Shown here: one piece after another, positions 38,001-53,000 of the stretch
Layout: every line of letters begins with the position of its first letter
Numbering within the stretch: position 1 is the stretch's first letter
Assembly: GCA_903813345.2 (NCBI GenBank)
Contig: CAIIXF020000011.1
Span: 9,334,842-9,398,841, forward strand
Source: Owenia fusiformis
Lineage: Eukaryota; Annelida; Polychaeta; Sabellida; Oweniidae
DNA: 64,000 nucleotides
Direction of reading: 5' to 3'
Program-made: the position numbers and the translations under genes
Notes under the pieces: model-generated
What the model was told of the DNA's origin: nothing
The model's database searches: none
What the model saw: the letters and a program-made list of their open reading frames with translations, nothing else

Positions 38001-41000
38001 AATTTATTCAAATTATTCACAATTATTTCATAATGCCAATGTGAGTCATTTAAAGGTTTAAGTGTTTTCTCTTTTGTAATCCTTGCAAAAATCACTGGTA
38101 AGTTACTCTGAACAAACTACTACAGAAGATCTAAAGAGAATATGACCTTAATTGTGAGCATATTTCATTACTAGAGGAGAAGATTGCTTCAACAAGCAAG
38201 CGTATTTTAGTGGCAATTGACACATGCGCATCGTGTTTGTTTTAAAATTTTATGTAACAAAAATTGTGAGTTAGCCTTTGCACAACTAGAAAAACAGCAA
38301 CTCCACGGAGTAGCAAATCCTACCGAACAAAACATGTTTGGATAAATAGCGGCCAGTTAAAATTTGAGCCAAATCCATCCACTGGTATTTGAGATTATGT
38401 TTTTATGAAACATGGTTGCCATTTTGAGATTCAGCTGTCATCTTTAGATTTCTTCTTTAGCAGAGGTCTTATGTCCCAAAGCATCAGCATATACAATTTA
38501 ATCCAAATCCGTCAACTGGTACTCCGAGTTATCAAGGATTGCATGTTTAATGAAAAATGGCGGAGATTTTGATAAATAGCAGCCACCTTGAAAATATCTT
38601 CTCGAGCAGAGCTCCTTTATCTCTAGGCATCAGTATATAAAATTTGAAGTAAATCCGTCCAATGGTATATGAGCTATCAAAGATTACCTTTTTAATGAAA
38701 AATGGCAGCCATTTTGAAATTCAGTTGACACCTTTGAAATTTCTTCTGAGGCAGATCTCCTTTTCCCTAAACATCAGCATATAAAATTGGAACCAAATCC
38801 ATCCACTGGTATTTGAGTTATCAGTGATTACGTTTTTTTTACGACAAATGGCGGCCATTTTGAAATTCTTTGTCTCTAGGCATCTGCATATAGAATATAT
38901 ATATATGATTATGAACCAAATTCATCAACTGGTATTTGAGTTATCAAAGGTTACGTTCTTTTATGAAAAATGTTGGCCATTTTGAAATTTAGCTGCCATC
39001 TTAAAAATCCCTTCTCGAGCAGAGCTCCTATGTCCCTCGGCATCAGCATGTAAAATTTGAATCAAATCCATTCAATGGTATTTGAGTTATCAAAGATAAC
39101 GTTTTTTTACGAAAATGTCTTCTTGAGCAAGGCTCATTTGTACCCAGGCAACAGCATATAAAATTTGAACCAAATCCATCCACTAGTATTTGAGTCATCA
39201 AAGATTACATTTTTTCCAATAAATGGCCGCCAATTTGAATTTAGCGGCCATATTGAAAATTTCTTCTCGAACAGAGGTCCTACACCCATAAGGCATAAGC
39301 CTATAACATTTGAATGAAATCTGTCAACTGGTATTTGAGTTATTGCCCGGACACACGAACGGACTGATGGATGTCATTTGTTGGTGCTGCATCAGTGTCT
39401 TCATTCGTTTTCTTCTTTCTTCTTCCTTTGTCTTGATTTGACTGTTGTCTTGATTTGATTCTTCAGGGTCCACAGACTTGAGACTGCATGTAGGTGGGTT
39501 AAACGTTTTGATCTGGCCAGAAAACTCTCCCCTTCCCCTTACTGATGTTCTTATGTTGTCTTCTGTCAGTTCCTTTCTCTCTTGTGATCGGTCTTCTAAC
39601 TTCTCATAGTTTACCCTCTGCGCAGAATATACTGTTTCATATTCATTTGTTAATGTTTTCTTCCCTCACTAATTTTCCAGTGTTTCATGATGATATTTTC
39701 CTGCATATTGTATTTAATACATATCCATTTATTTCTTGTTATAGCTTTCTTAGTAAACAAATTTAGTATGTTACTCCTATAACCTTGACTTAGTAGTTTT
39801 TTTTCCCAAACTGGTAACTCTGTTGCATCTTCCAATTGACTGCATATTCTTGAAATCCTTATTATTTGTGATATAAATATTCCATAGGACTGGTTTCTAG
39901 GAATATTTCCAGATAAATCTGGATCTGAGACTATTTGGAAATTGAAGTTTTCCCTTTTGGTGCATAGTTTTGTTATGAGTTGTTTATTTAGAATCTCCAC
40001 AGAATCTATTGATATCATAAAAGATTTCAAAACTTATGGTGATAACAAATATATGTTATTATTGAAGCTGTTATTTTTGTGATTATTGAAATTGTACCTT
40101 AAAAGCTTCAATAAAAATATTACCTCAGTTGTATGAAAGGTGTCGCCACTGATGCTACATGGTTATGCTGCTGTTGTGAAAGAGTCAAAATGTGCTCAAT
40201 AAACCCTCGACATCTACTTATGTTGTCCAGCCCCAGGTCCTAGAAAATAATTTATTCTATTAAATACATTTCTGTAGACCAATCTATCTATCTTGATGGG
40301 GAGATTGTATGGGGATAATATGGTAGGCAGTCAGAGAATGCATGACTTGTGGCCAAAGGGAGAATATATGTGGTCAGATCAGCACTTATCTGGACCACAT
40401 GATATACAAGTGGGTTTATTAGGGTAAAGCACATTACCTTAGCTGGAGACTGCAGTGCAACCTGGAACTGTGCACGCCTAGCAACACATTTGTACATGTA
40501 ACCAGGGCACCCTCTCCATGTCTCCCCTAGATGGGTGTCACACCTGTAAGACAGAGAGACACAATATAACATGACATCAACATATTTGTACATGTAACCA
40601 AGACACCCTCTCCATGTCTCCCCTACAATGTAGATGGGTTTGACACCTGTAAGACAGAGAGAGACACAAAGTAAAATGACATCAACACATTTGTACATGT
40701 AACCAAGGCATCCACTCCATGTCTCCCCTAGATGGTGTCACACCTGTAAATGAATAAACACAAGGAGCACACACGTCTCAAACTCGCAACCTCGTGGCTA
40801 CGTCACCTACTCGCCTAGTTTGAACGTGCTGGCGATGAAGCCCTCTCAGCCAACTCGTGATATTGAGGTTTAGGCTGAAGCAAATAGAGATATTTGCATA
40901 CTTACTCATTGGTTGAAAACTGATCCAAAGCTACCATAAAATCTACAGGTTTCATCAACATTATATCAGTCTCCTCACGGTGCTGTGACATCATCAAGCC

Positions 41001-44000
41001 TTTCCGATACGACAGTCCTAATAAGGCAAGGTATTTGAAGAGCTCTGCTAAGGCTTTTCGTTTGCGCAAGTTGATCTGTTTAGCTTCAGACTTTTGTTTC
41101 TCCTTATCATGTTCCTGGTTCACTTCCAGAGTTGCAAGCTCTTTCACAGTGCTTTGCACCTCATCTGAAATTAACAGCAACTGGTCAGAGTTTGAAATAT
41201 ACAAAAAAGTACAAGCTTAAAATTCCTAAGGGAGTAATATTCTCAATGGTCCAATGCATTTAATTTTCTCAAGCAACTGAGCATTTTAGTTGGCAAAACA
41301 TTTTCCCAAAAGCCTCAAAGTGCTTAACAGTGAGGTTGTCAACATACTCTGGTGCTTACCAGTTAATTCCTCAAGTCCTGTCAACAGATTCTGATATTTT
41401 GTGTCAACCATCAATGAACTACTGTGTTGTCTTATTCTTCGAGTCAAGGTTGGCAGTTTGCCGAGTATGGAGTCTTTGATGATCAGCTCCTCTTTTCCAT
41501 CAGTCAGCTGCAAATGTGATATAGAGTAAAACTTTTTTTGTTACTTTCTCTCATTTTGTTCACCATTTTGAAAAGGTTTTCTTTTAAACACAATTGAAAC
41601 AAATTTGGTTTTGACATTAGTATGAGTGAAGCAAGACTATTTTCTAATATGCAAAGAAATCAAATGATCATATATTTACAACAGTAACCAGAATTGGAAT
41701 AGTGATATATATATATCTTTTATTGACTCTTTAGATGTCATGACCTGACATATTAGTCATTACAAAATGAAATTTCACAAAACTACACTACACTACACTA
41801 ATATATACAATTTATACAAAAAACTTGTTATTTACATATATGTTATAATATACTTTAGGTGTGATGCATCCAAAATGTTAAACTCCAGGCAAGTTTAAGT
41901 TTTTGAATGATTTTGTAATAAAACTTCCAACTTGCTTTTGCACATATTTATCTTTTGAAGATATTAACATAATGAATGTATTTTCAGGATCATGTTGATC
42001 AACATTAATTTTGCTAGTGATGTTGTCAAACAATATTTTTCTATTTTCTCTATGTAAATGGCATTTAATCATGAAATGAACCTCATTTTCTATTTCCCCA
42101 CAAAAGTTACATAATCTTTCATATTCAGGTTTTGGCCGTGGTTTTACATGTCTACCCAGTTCTATTTGTAATTTATGTGAACTTAATCTCAGTTGTGAAA
42201 TTGATTGCCTGTGATTTTTGTTTTGAAGGCTTAAATATTGTTCTCTTTCAAAAGTTGTTTTGAATTTAATGTATGTTCTTAAAACTGGGTATAATTGTAA
42301 ATCACACTTCCATTTCTCCTTATAATTTTGGTACAATATTTTAGTTAGGTTCTTTTTAAATACATAGTCATCCTCAACAACTTGTTCATTCCAAGTGCTT
42401 TGGAGATTACAATCTTTTAAAATATTATGAACCTTACTTGACCAAGTATTTTTAAATCCTAAACTGTACATTTCATAATCATATAGATATGCTTTATAAA
42501 GGAGGTTATCTGGACAAAGTTGTATAAGCCGTATCCAATATTTAATAAGATGAATATCAAAGCACAAACTAAGTGGAAAACGACCCAGCTCTCCATAGAC
42601 TGCTAGGGTTGCAGTTGATGTTTTCACACCAAGGATGCTTTTTAAAAAGGACAGGTGAATAGTTTCAAGTGACTTGATATGTTTTTTACTTGACCATATT
42701 TCTGAACCATACATCAAAATTGGTTGGACAAGTGAATCAAATAAATGTAAGGCAACGGATATGGGAATGTCATTAAACTTGTGATATTGTTGCTTTATTT
42801 TGAATAAAGCTTTTCTAGATTGTTCTTTAAGATAGCATATTTGTTTATCAAAATTATTTTTACTGTTGAAGATAAGAGAAGTTTTTTCATTTTTTAGTCA
42901 GTGTTGTTAAATCATCAAATAAAAGTTGAACTCACAGTTTCTGCTGTTTGTATCAAATACTGCTGTGGATCAGACATCTTGAGCAACTTCAGCCCTTCAC
43001 TAATAGATGGCTCTGTATTCTCAACCGCCATCTTTTGTGTATCTTGAGCACTACTATCCATCTCGTATTTAGGTTTAGTTTTGGCTTTTTCATGATTCAC
43101 AGTTTCAATCTTTTGCTCAGTGTTTTCTTTCTTCTCTGCAAGTGAGTTCTTTACTGGTTGGTGGAGTATCATGCGGTATTGTCTCATGTATTTAGCCAAC
43201 GTGCGATGTGTTTTCTCAACAGCTTGCTTCATTGCAAAGAAGTTAATGTCATTCCATTTTGCTATCTTCACAAAATTCTAGAATAAAATCATTTAAAATG
43301 GTATAGTTTTCATGGCAACAATCTGTTTTGAATTGAGTTTTGAATAAAGCTGTCAGATAGCCATTGAGTACTTCTAAATATAACCAAATAATAAATAAGT
43401 AAAACCATCAATCAGCAGTATTATATTTGGAACATCGCAGCCATTTTAACCCTGTAGATACATATTTATTTCTCCTCTTGGAATAAATGAAACACTTAGG
43501 GATTTCTTGATCTGCCATATTAAAAGTAATTTAGTTAAGGGGCAGGTGCATATACATGTATCATGTGTGAACAGAAATGTTGCTCACATCACTTTAGTTG
43601 TAGTATTACCTTCAACTGCTTGTGTAGCGGATCTCTCTGGCTTGCAATCAACTCCTCAATGGTTGGCTTGAAGTGACTGAAGTACTGGTAGATGTTCCAC
43701 AGAATATGAAGCACATCACCTGAATTAGCAAATATATTCTTGATATTTAAAGATTTATTGCAAGATCATTTGTGTCCATGGACAAAAGACAAAGCATATC
43801 TTTGACTATGAGTATTTCTTTATCATAAATTCAACATGTGTCATCAAAATAATAAGCTTCTTTCCAATTGAGGCCCCAAGAACATCAAATTACCAACTGA
43901 CTCTCAGAAATTTAATCCCATATTCAAACCCTCCCATAACATAACCCTAATATACCTTGTTTTTCCGAGGATTGCATGTGTGCTATCTGACAGTGGAATG

Positions 44001-47000
44001 CATATATCATATCCAATCTGACACTATACTCTCCCAGTGTTGCTCCCTCCATGAACTTCTGCAGTGCTTCAATCAACTCTTTTCTCTCCTTATTGTCTTC
44101 TCCATCACTTGCTTCATTGTCATGGTGATCTTGCTCAGAATTGATGTAAGACTGTAACAGGTTGTATAGGTGGAGCCACCATTTTGCTGCATTTTCTTTG
44201 GTTTTCCATTCCACCATCTTAAGACAGGAGTCCCAGGACCTGAAGATTTTCAGCATATCAATTTACATTGTAATCACTTGCAATAATTATATTGTAATGT
44301 TTCCATTCTGTTCTAATTCTTATCCCAGAATACTATCAGGGAAAAAAACTACAGTATCAAGGAAAAGTAAAATAGCCTCATATAAATACACCCAGGTCAC
44401 TTGAAACAACTTGCTTGTGATTTGAGGAATGGCATAAACCAGGAAAGGCAGATTTGTTTTTCTTAACAGGAATTGAATATAAATTTTCAAGGCTGTGTTC
44501 GAATGTATGTTAATTTCTTACTTTAGCTCTAACTTCCTCCAGTCTATGATCTGGTTAGTGACAGCTTCCAGCTGTGTCTGGAGAGACACATGCTTGGCTG
44601 CATTTGCTTCCCATTCCTGAAAAATAATCAAACCATGGAGGAAATGATCACATTGATCAACTTGTCAAAGAATTATCGAAGGAGTGGTGAATTCATCTTG
44701 TAAGTAGATGTACTAAATGCATTATAAAAACAAGAAATGCCAGAAAATCAAGCAGTTCATCCAATACAATAGAGCATTTAACGAAAGTTATTCAAATATG
44801 TTCACTATAATCAAACTCCCTACCTGTGCCTTCTGAAGTAAAGTCTCCAAGCCAGTGACAAACTTCATCAATGGGGCAGTGATAGGGAATGATAATATTC
44901 TACCAATCACAAGAAGTAATTGCTTCAAGGTGGGGTGGTCTGGCCATTCAACAAGCAGTTTGTTAACGGCAGTGGAGAATTCTTCCAAGATTGGTTGACA
45001 CAGGATCACTTCAGGGACATTGGAATCATGGTAGATATCATAAGGTTTGCTCTTTACAGACTTCAATGATGTCTGAAAAGTAACAATATATCTATTTTAA
45101 AAAAAATGAATATGCCATGACTGCATTATGAGTAACTTGTCTTCCATTGAGAGAACTCCCAAAGAAGAGTAACATGCGAAGCAGGTAACAAGAGTTATTG
45201 AGACTATCCTCCAGATCTGACTAGATTCTGGAATTGTATTGAGTAAAAGGAAGATGGCTCACATTTACCTCAGATTCCAAAGTCTGGTCCACCCCATTCT
45301 CAATGATTCTGCCAGCCAATATGTGTGCACCTATCAGTCTTGCATCCAGCCCGGATACTAAAATTCATGTAAACACAATGTTGATTATTGTATTACATTT
45401 GATGAATATAACAAATAATCAGGTTGCCCATTTCATAGTTACATTCTACAGTACATGTACAATTGTACATACATGTACCTGTATGTATTTCATAAATGTC
45501 TTCTTGTGTATTATATAGAAATGTGCTAGAAGCAACTCCCCGGAGAAGCATATTCCAAGAAAAAAAACATATTTTATCAAATCACTCATCATTTTGAACA
45601 TTTCATGAGATAAAAAACAGGCAGTAGTATGATCTCCTTTTGGCAAAATGTACACCTATGAAGTGGAATGACACCATTTTAGAAATCCATTCTCGAGTAG
45701 AGGTTCAATGCCATAAAACATCAGCCTGACATATATGAACCAAATATTATCCTTCAAAAAAGCAAAGATTTTAACTTTTGTAGCTATCTTAAAAATTAGT
45801 CTGACAACTGGTATTTCATTTATCAAATATCAAATTGTTGCTTGATAATTGTTCCTGTTATCTGTATTACATACCAAGCAAAGCATTTGTATGGACGTCA
45901 ATGGTGACATAACCTGTAAGTATGTGAATGTATTCAGTCATATGTGAATCTATTGAAAGACCCTTCCATAGAATAATGTCACTTACACATAAGGGGTCCA
46001 GCCTTCCTTATAAGACTCGCAGCACATTTATACCCAGTTATAAATGGCTCAATGTGATCTATAGTGACATCTGATGCATTCTGATTGGACTGCAGCCAGT
46101 CTGTTTTGGTAAGACTGCAGAAAAGATTATGATGTACTGCAGCCAGTTCAAACATCTCCTTTTCAGTAATAAACTCTGTACCAATTTGTACATTAGAAGC
46201 ATTTTGAGTCTTTTGGGTCTTTGGTTTAGGCTTGTCATCCAATGTGAATCCAACAATGACATCCTCAAAATCCTAATAATAATAATAAAAAGTATAATAA
46301 GGGTTGGTACACAAGGCATTTACATGCAATATGTCATCACCTGCCATTTGTTACAGATGATGGTGACATAAAAAGCCAAGGTTACTCTAGTATATATAAA
46401 ATAGAATGAATATTCATTGATACAATTGCAAAGCACACAGTATACGTGTCTAATGTATACTTAAACATTGTCATAAGATCTGTCAAATATATCAGAGATG
46501 ATAGTAACTATACTAGCCTCCTACCTGTTGAAATGAGGGGAAGTTCAGAGCAAGTTCATCATTTTCTATCTCTTCCTCTGTTCGGACATCTCCATGTGTC
46601 ACTTCTTTATATCTGGCAAATATATGAAAATCATAAACATACCTAGATAGCTTCAATGGGGGCATAATAATCGGAGTATCAAATATTTTTTAAATAATTC
46701 TTGAAAATCGCCCCTTGCTGAAATCCTCCATAACTTTAAAAAAGTTCAAGCGATTTGCTTTAAAAACAGAAATCAGTAGAGTAATATCAATACTAACGGT
46801 AACGCCAAGTAATAAAACGAATGGTTCTTCAACAGGACATACATGTATTTCTGGATTTTCTGAGGTTTATGCACCAGTTATTACTGATCTGTTATTACAA
46901 TAACTAGACTATTAATAATCTTACTTGTACAAACTAGCTTCTAACAATTCCTTTTCACGCTGTAGGTTTTCCATTTCAACCCAACTGGTAACATAGCAAC

Positions 47001-50000
47001 CAAAGATGTCTGCCAAGAGAGAAATAGACTTTGAATCCAGAAGTCCCTTTGTCAGGCAATGATTGGCCAAATACAAGAGGCCACATTTTCTCAAGCTGAA
47101 ACAAAAAGAACTGACATTTAATTGACTTATGATGCAAATATTTTAGTGCTATTTAATATGGGTGTAGCTACAGAAAAACTTCATGTAGAGTATCTCTACA
47201 TGGAGATCTGTATTAAATAAACATCAGATTTTGCTAAAACTGCATCATGAATTTGACATTATTAGTTATTAATACAGTATTCAGTCATATAACAGAGGTT
47301 AGAACGGCACTTGACTTGAGCATGTGGTGAATTTTACCTGTTTTACAATGTGTGAGGTATATGTAAATTGTATTCTTATTCTTACCTAGAAGTTGGGCTA
47401 ACAAGGTCTTTGCCCTCATCACTGCCCACATAGTGAGACATGATAGCTGTCACTAAAGACATTGTGCTGTCAGATGTAAGGCTTTTAGACAGCTCTAGTA
47501 GGTCCAAATTGTCTCTGGACTGCACAGGAAATCTGCTTAGCGATTCTACTGTACACTCAAGCTAAAAATAAAAGCTCAAATAAATATAAGACATGAACAA
47601 GACACAAAGTGATAAATATTGCACTTTGAAGAGCAACATGGTCACCATGTAATTTACGCAACATGCCCTTCCTTCTTTGCCTGTGAAATTTTTGAAGGTT
47701 GCCAAAGGTCAACCAAAGGTCAAATCTCAAATCGAAGGTCAGATTTGAACTCTGTAGATTACATGTGAATTGAGTATCATCTAATGTGCTGCTTTGACAC
47801 AACCTTTAAAGGGTGACGCATATCGTTTAGCAAATCGAACGCTCGTTTCTGGTGTTGCTCACCGTTTAGTATAAAAGGCCCGATCCCGGAATAATACTCA
47901 AGGGTTCACAGGTTCGAGGTCGTTGCGTCAACACCTCTAACTGTTATATAGCATAAGTGAATTATAGATCGTCACACATTTATAAAAGGGTGATTTTTAT
48001 TTTGACAAATCAATTCCACATTTATGGGTGAAGTTTCAGGATCTTCTATTTGTGTATAATAAGGAAAAATTGGCATCTAAATTTCCCAATAACGTAATAG
48101 CACACAGCTTGGCATATGAAATATCCTACAAATGAAACAAAGCAAGACAAACCGGTTTCTAATACAAGAATTTATATTGGCTGTTGTACATGTATTATTT
48201 GAACGCAATCACTCTTTGGATAACGTTTTCAAAATCATTATAAACAGATTACTTTATCTCAAAGACAATTTCAATAAACTGGATTTTACAGAACTCCCCT
48301 TATTTCTTAAAAATGGACTGATCCAGTTGATTCGCCTGGAGCCGCCATATTGTTTTTATACGGGATGCTAATCGGAACCCTTTAAGCCAGAATACAACAA
48401 TGACCCAAGGAGGATTGGAAACCAGAGATTCAACTCGATATTCTTTAGTGTCCAAGTAATGCGATAATGCCGATCATGTCTGTATATTTTTATGGCTGCG
48501 GGGAGAATGATCGATATTCTCCAACAAACCGTGCTTCATTAATGTCTGACATTTACCTGGCTATAAATTCACAATCAGCATTCAAAATATTGAAACCAAT
48601 GGTCAATAATTAAGCCACTAATGATCTTCTTAATCATTTCAAATTTTGAAATGAGAAATACAACTCCAGGACTGATGCTAGCTTTGTTAGAGAATATCGA
48701 TGTTGCATTCTGGCTTCCAATCAATCCTCCTTGACAATGACCCCAAAAAGTCCTTTGTGATTAAGCTCACCTAAATTTGAGTACAAAAATCAATTTTAAT
48801 AAAAATCAACTTTTTAACTTTTCAAAGGTTGCTGAAGGTCAAATTTGAACTCCTAAGAACTTTAAGATGATTAAAAAAATGTGGTCAATTGGAAGCAATT
48901 TGAAAATATGGCATATATGGCTTGGAAATTCTCTCTTGAACAGGCATCGTAAAAGTTGTTTCGTAGTTAGGTTGGTAAATAAGGATTCAAGTTATAGCTG
49001 GAAAAATGGTGTCCATTTTGAATTGAGTGTCCACATTGAAATTCCTTCACAAGCAGTCCCATAAAGCATCAGGCAGTAAAAAAATTTGAACTTAATCTGA
49101 CAACACATTTTCATATTCATAAAAACAGAATGAATGAAAAACTACACTGATAATAAAAAAGTTCTAGTTTCATACTTTATTTTCTAGTGTGGAAAGGTTG
49201 ATTCTTTGTCCCATAGTTGACACCGCATATATGGCTTGTTTCATCCCATGTAGCATCTACAATAGAAATACATGTATCATTTCATGTACCTTAAACAACA
49301 GAGAAACCACTACGTGTACAACAACTACAATAGAAATATGACTTCAATAACTCAGATGCGAGTAGGTAGTTACCAGTTTCACAACCAACAGGCTCATTCA
49401 GGTCAGATATCATGGCGGATAGAGTAGAAAGTTCCCTTTAACTTAAATAATGATCAGTTTTAGTGGTTCAATTTTCTTATCACCCTTATTATGTATATAA
49501 TGCTGATTTTATCTATCCCACATCATTCGAGACTGAATGCTCTATCTTGTATGAGTACTTGTATCTACAACTATTTTTGAGGTTATGAGTATTGGCTATC
49601 AATTTCTAATTTTTTCTTCAACATGTATTGTGATGACTTCAGTATGAATGAAATGTCCCTTGGTCTCCTGGTCTTGGATTGTGATATTGGTTCTTGAATG
49701 GTGGGGGGAAAGGGGGTATTAGACATTGTTTCTTTTCACGTTAGATCATGGTTTTGGACTATATGGGGTTTGTTTTTCTTGACTGGTACAGTATACACTT
49801 AGAGTTTGCTTTTTCTTGCATTACATTTCCATTACAACTTTTAGTCCTTTCCCTTTGGCACTAGTGCTTATATATTAATAGTTATGAAAATCAAAATATG
49901 TCCAGTAAAAGAAAATATTATCTGTCCAATACAAGAAAGATATTCCACTTTTTGTGATTTTATAACATGGGGTCTATGGGGAATCTCCCTAACTAGAGGT

Positions 50001-53000
50001 CACCTTTAAAAAACAATTTTCAAAGTTAATAAACAATTTTAGAAACAATATTTTGAGATGCATTTTTACATGGAGATTTCAAATATGACATCACTTTGAC
50101 TGAATTTTGAATATTTAATGACGTAAATCAAGATTAATTCTACTTGCATCTAGCCTATTAATGAGTAGCATTTAATGACACAAACCTTTATTGATGCATC
50201 ACCAGAATACAACAAACCTGAGCAATCCCAAGTAACCAAGGCACTAGAATGTCTCTATACAATGGATACTCCCTCCTCATTGCCTTCAAGAACTGCTGGA
50301 CACTGCTGCACCAGACCTCTGCTTCATGGACAGCCATTTTGAATTTGGAGACATCTTTTGAGCAAGTTTGGAGTTTATCATTTAGTTCTCTCACGCACTT
50401 TAAAGAGCCAAAACTCCCCATGAATAGTTTTAGGTCTTGAAGAATCTTGTCAAACTAAAAATAAAGATGATTGTAACTATGAAACGAGAATAAATATTGT
50501 AAGATCCAATTTTTCTACCCTGGTCAGGTCAGGTTTTCAATTTCAGATCGTTTTCAATTTCAGATCTATAAACATTTCGTATTGAAAAAAAGTTGAAAAG
50601 AGACCTTTTTACCCTGAGAAGGTCATTGAAGGTGAAATCTCAAGTCTAAAGTGTCAGATTTGAACCTCTGAGAACTTATAGATGATTTTGAAAAAAAGAA
50701 ATTGGTTGACTTAAAGCAAGATGAAAAAGATTGAGAAGGTCAGATCTTAAATATAAAATCAGATTTGAACTTCTGATAACTTGTAGATGAGTTTGAAAAT
50801 ATTGGTCAATTTGAAGCAAGTTGAAAAAAGACCTCTTTGACCTTAAAAAGGTCATTGAAAGTCAGATCTTAAATATAAAGTCAGATATGAATTTTTGAAA
50901 ACATGTACATGTAGATGATTTTGAAAAAAATTGAAGGTCTGTCTAAACAGCATTTGTTAAGTTATTGGAAATTGTAAGATTTGATCGCCAACCACCAATC
51001 GCCGTAAAAAAATGAAGACCAAATGAAAAATGAGTCAGAAGACTTTATACCTGGGTGGGTTGTAGCCGTATTGGAACTTTATTCTCTAGTGTCAACACTT
51101 CCTGTCTGATCACCTCCAGCCTCTGTTTCTTTGCAACAATGCGAGGATGAAGAGACGCATCATCAAAATCCAGCTCTCTGCCTCGAGAAAGTTCTGAATG
51201 CCAGTTCCTTACATGAAGTTCATTCTCAATCTCAGCAACCTGGAAATTAATTATAAGGCTACATGCTATGGTACTAGATTTGACTTGACCTGATAAACTG
51301 GTGGGATTTATTTTGATTTTGGCGGAATTTGTGTGAAGCTAATATCAATGTGTGTACATCCGATTTAATATGTTTGATTTTATGATTGACTTATAATGTT
51401 TGGAGAGGTTGTCTCCTTCAAATGTTGCCCTTTGCAGTTTTTAAGATACACAAAGTTTCAACGAACAAACCTCTTGTTTCAGATAGTTCAGTTGTATCGA
51501 TTGTCTAACAGCAGGGTCAACTGGGCCTACAGGAGCCAATAGGTATTCTCGTAATAAACCAACTTGACACCAGGCCAGGCCAACATCAAGTATATGACAG
51601 AGTTTCTGATTGGCTAGCAACTCATCACACTCAACTGGGATTGGTTGACAGAGGTCCAGACATCCCATCACAAGATGATGAATTTCCTGGGAGACCATCC
51701 CTCCAGAAACTTTAGTTTCCAGTGCAATCTTGATTTCATCAAGGACATTTTCGAACATTTCAGACATTTGATTGGTTGATATGAAGTGTTTAAATGCTGA
51801 TGTCACAGTGTTGTGGGGGAGACCCAATATGGGGACAATTGCATTCAACAGTATTGCAATCTCCTTTATTTGCTGTTTCCTATCAAATTCCCTGAAAGTA
51901 CATGTAAAAATACACCATATAAAGGCAATTGAAATCTGGAAGTTGCATTATATTGAACCCTGCTGTTGTTTTTGTCAAGGTGCCAGATCATGATGCACAA
52001 AGAGCAGGCCTACGGTACTCTTGGCCATCTACTATTAATTCCCTCAGATTTGCATATGGAAAAGTCACACATTAGTAAAATCTCATGCATCTATACTTTT
52101 CAAACAACTTACACTGAACTAGCATAGTTTTTCTCAATCCATGGGGCATGCATCCACAAGAGATGGGATAAGTCCTTTAGCTGCTCTACTTTTTCTCTAC
52201 AATGGCCCAGGGGAACACTAAGAGGCAAATCCAGCCCCTCCTTTTTCTGTTCTTTCCTATCAACCAATAAGGTGAATACAGCCTGAGTTAGGCTTGCAGA
52301 CAGAGGACTAACATTTTGATGTATCTGAAAAACAATGCAGATCAAGTACAAGCAAATAATATGAGTAAGGACTTATGCTAGTGTTGTTACATTGCTTAAA
52401 CCATGTATTTTCAAGTCATTGTCATTTAACTTTCAACAATCCAGCAATTTTTTCTGACAAATCCATCAGAATTTAATAGTAACAAACCTGTTGGTCCAAT
52501 GGTAATTCATCTGGTTTATCCTGGGGTTTCCATAGTAACCATTTCCCCATGTTGGTCATCAAGGGGTTGCTATGACGAATCTGGTAGAAATCCAGTAGGA
52601 TCTCAGAAGAGCTCCCCTAAAATGTGGAATGAATAGAATTACAGAGATTTATGAACCACTTTGGTGAAGCAGTACATGTATTCAAGTTACAAAAATTGGC
52701 ACCATTTTGTTGGTCCACATAAGATAAGAACCAAGCACATGATTAAGAAGAGGATTATATAATTCCCTGTTACCTGTAGTCTCCTTCAACAAGAAAATTT
52801 GTATTCAACTGTATTGCCATGACAAAGTCCTAGATGTCCGACATAGCAGAAGATAGGACCCTTATAAAAAATTCAACCTTGAAAGTCCGAATTTAAACCG
52901 TTTCCACCAATCATTGAATAATGATTGTTTCAACTACCAAGATCAAAGGAAAAACCATTGTACGATGATAAGCAATCATTGTGCAACCATTGTGTTCAAC

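Noticed and set aside
47820-47920. Functional tRNA gene in the 47807 repeat
   Set aside because: A and B box-like words are about 80 bp apart and no cloverleaf can be drawn.
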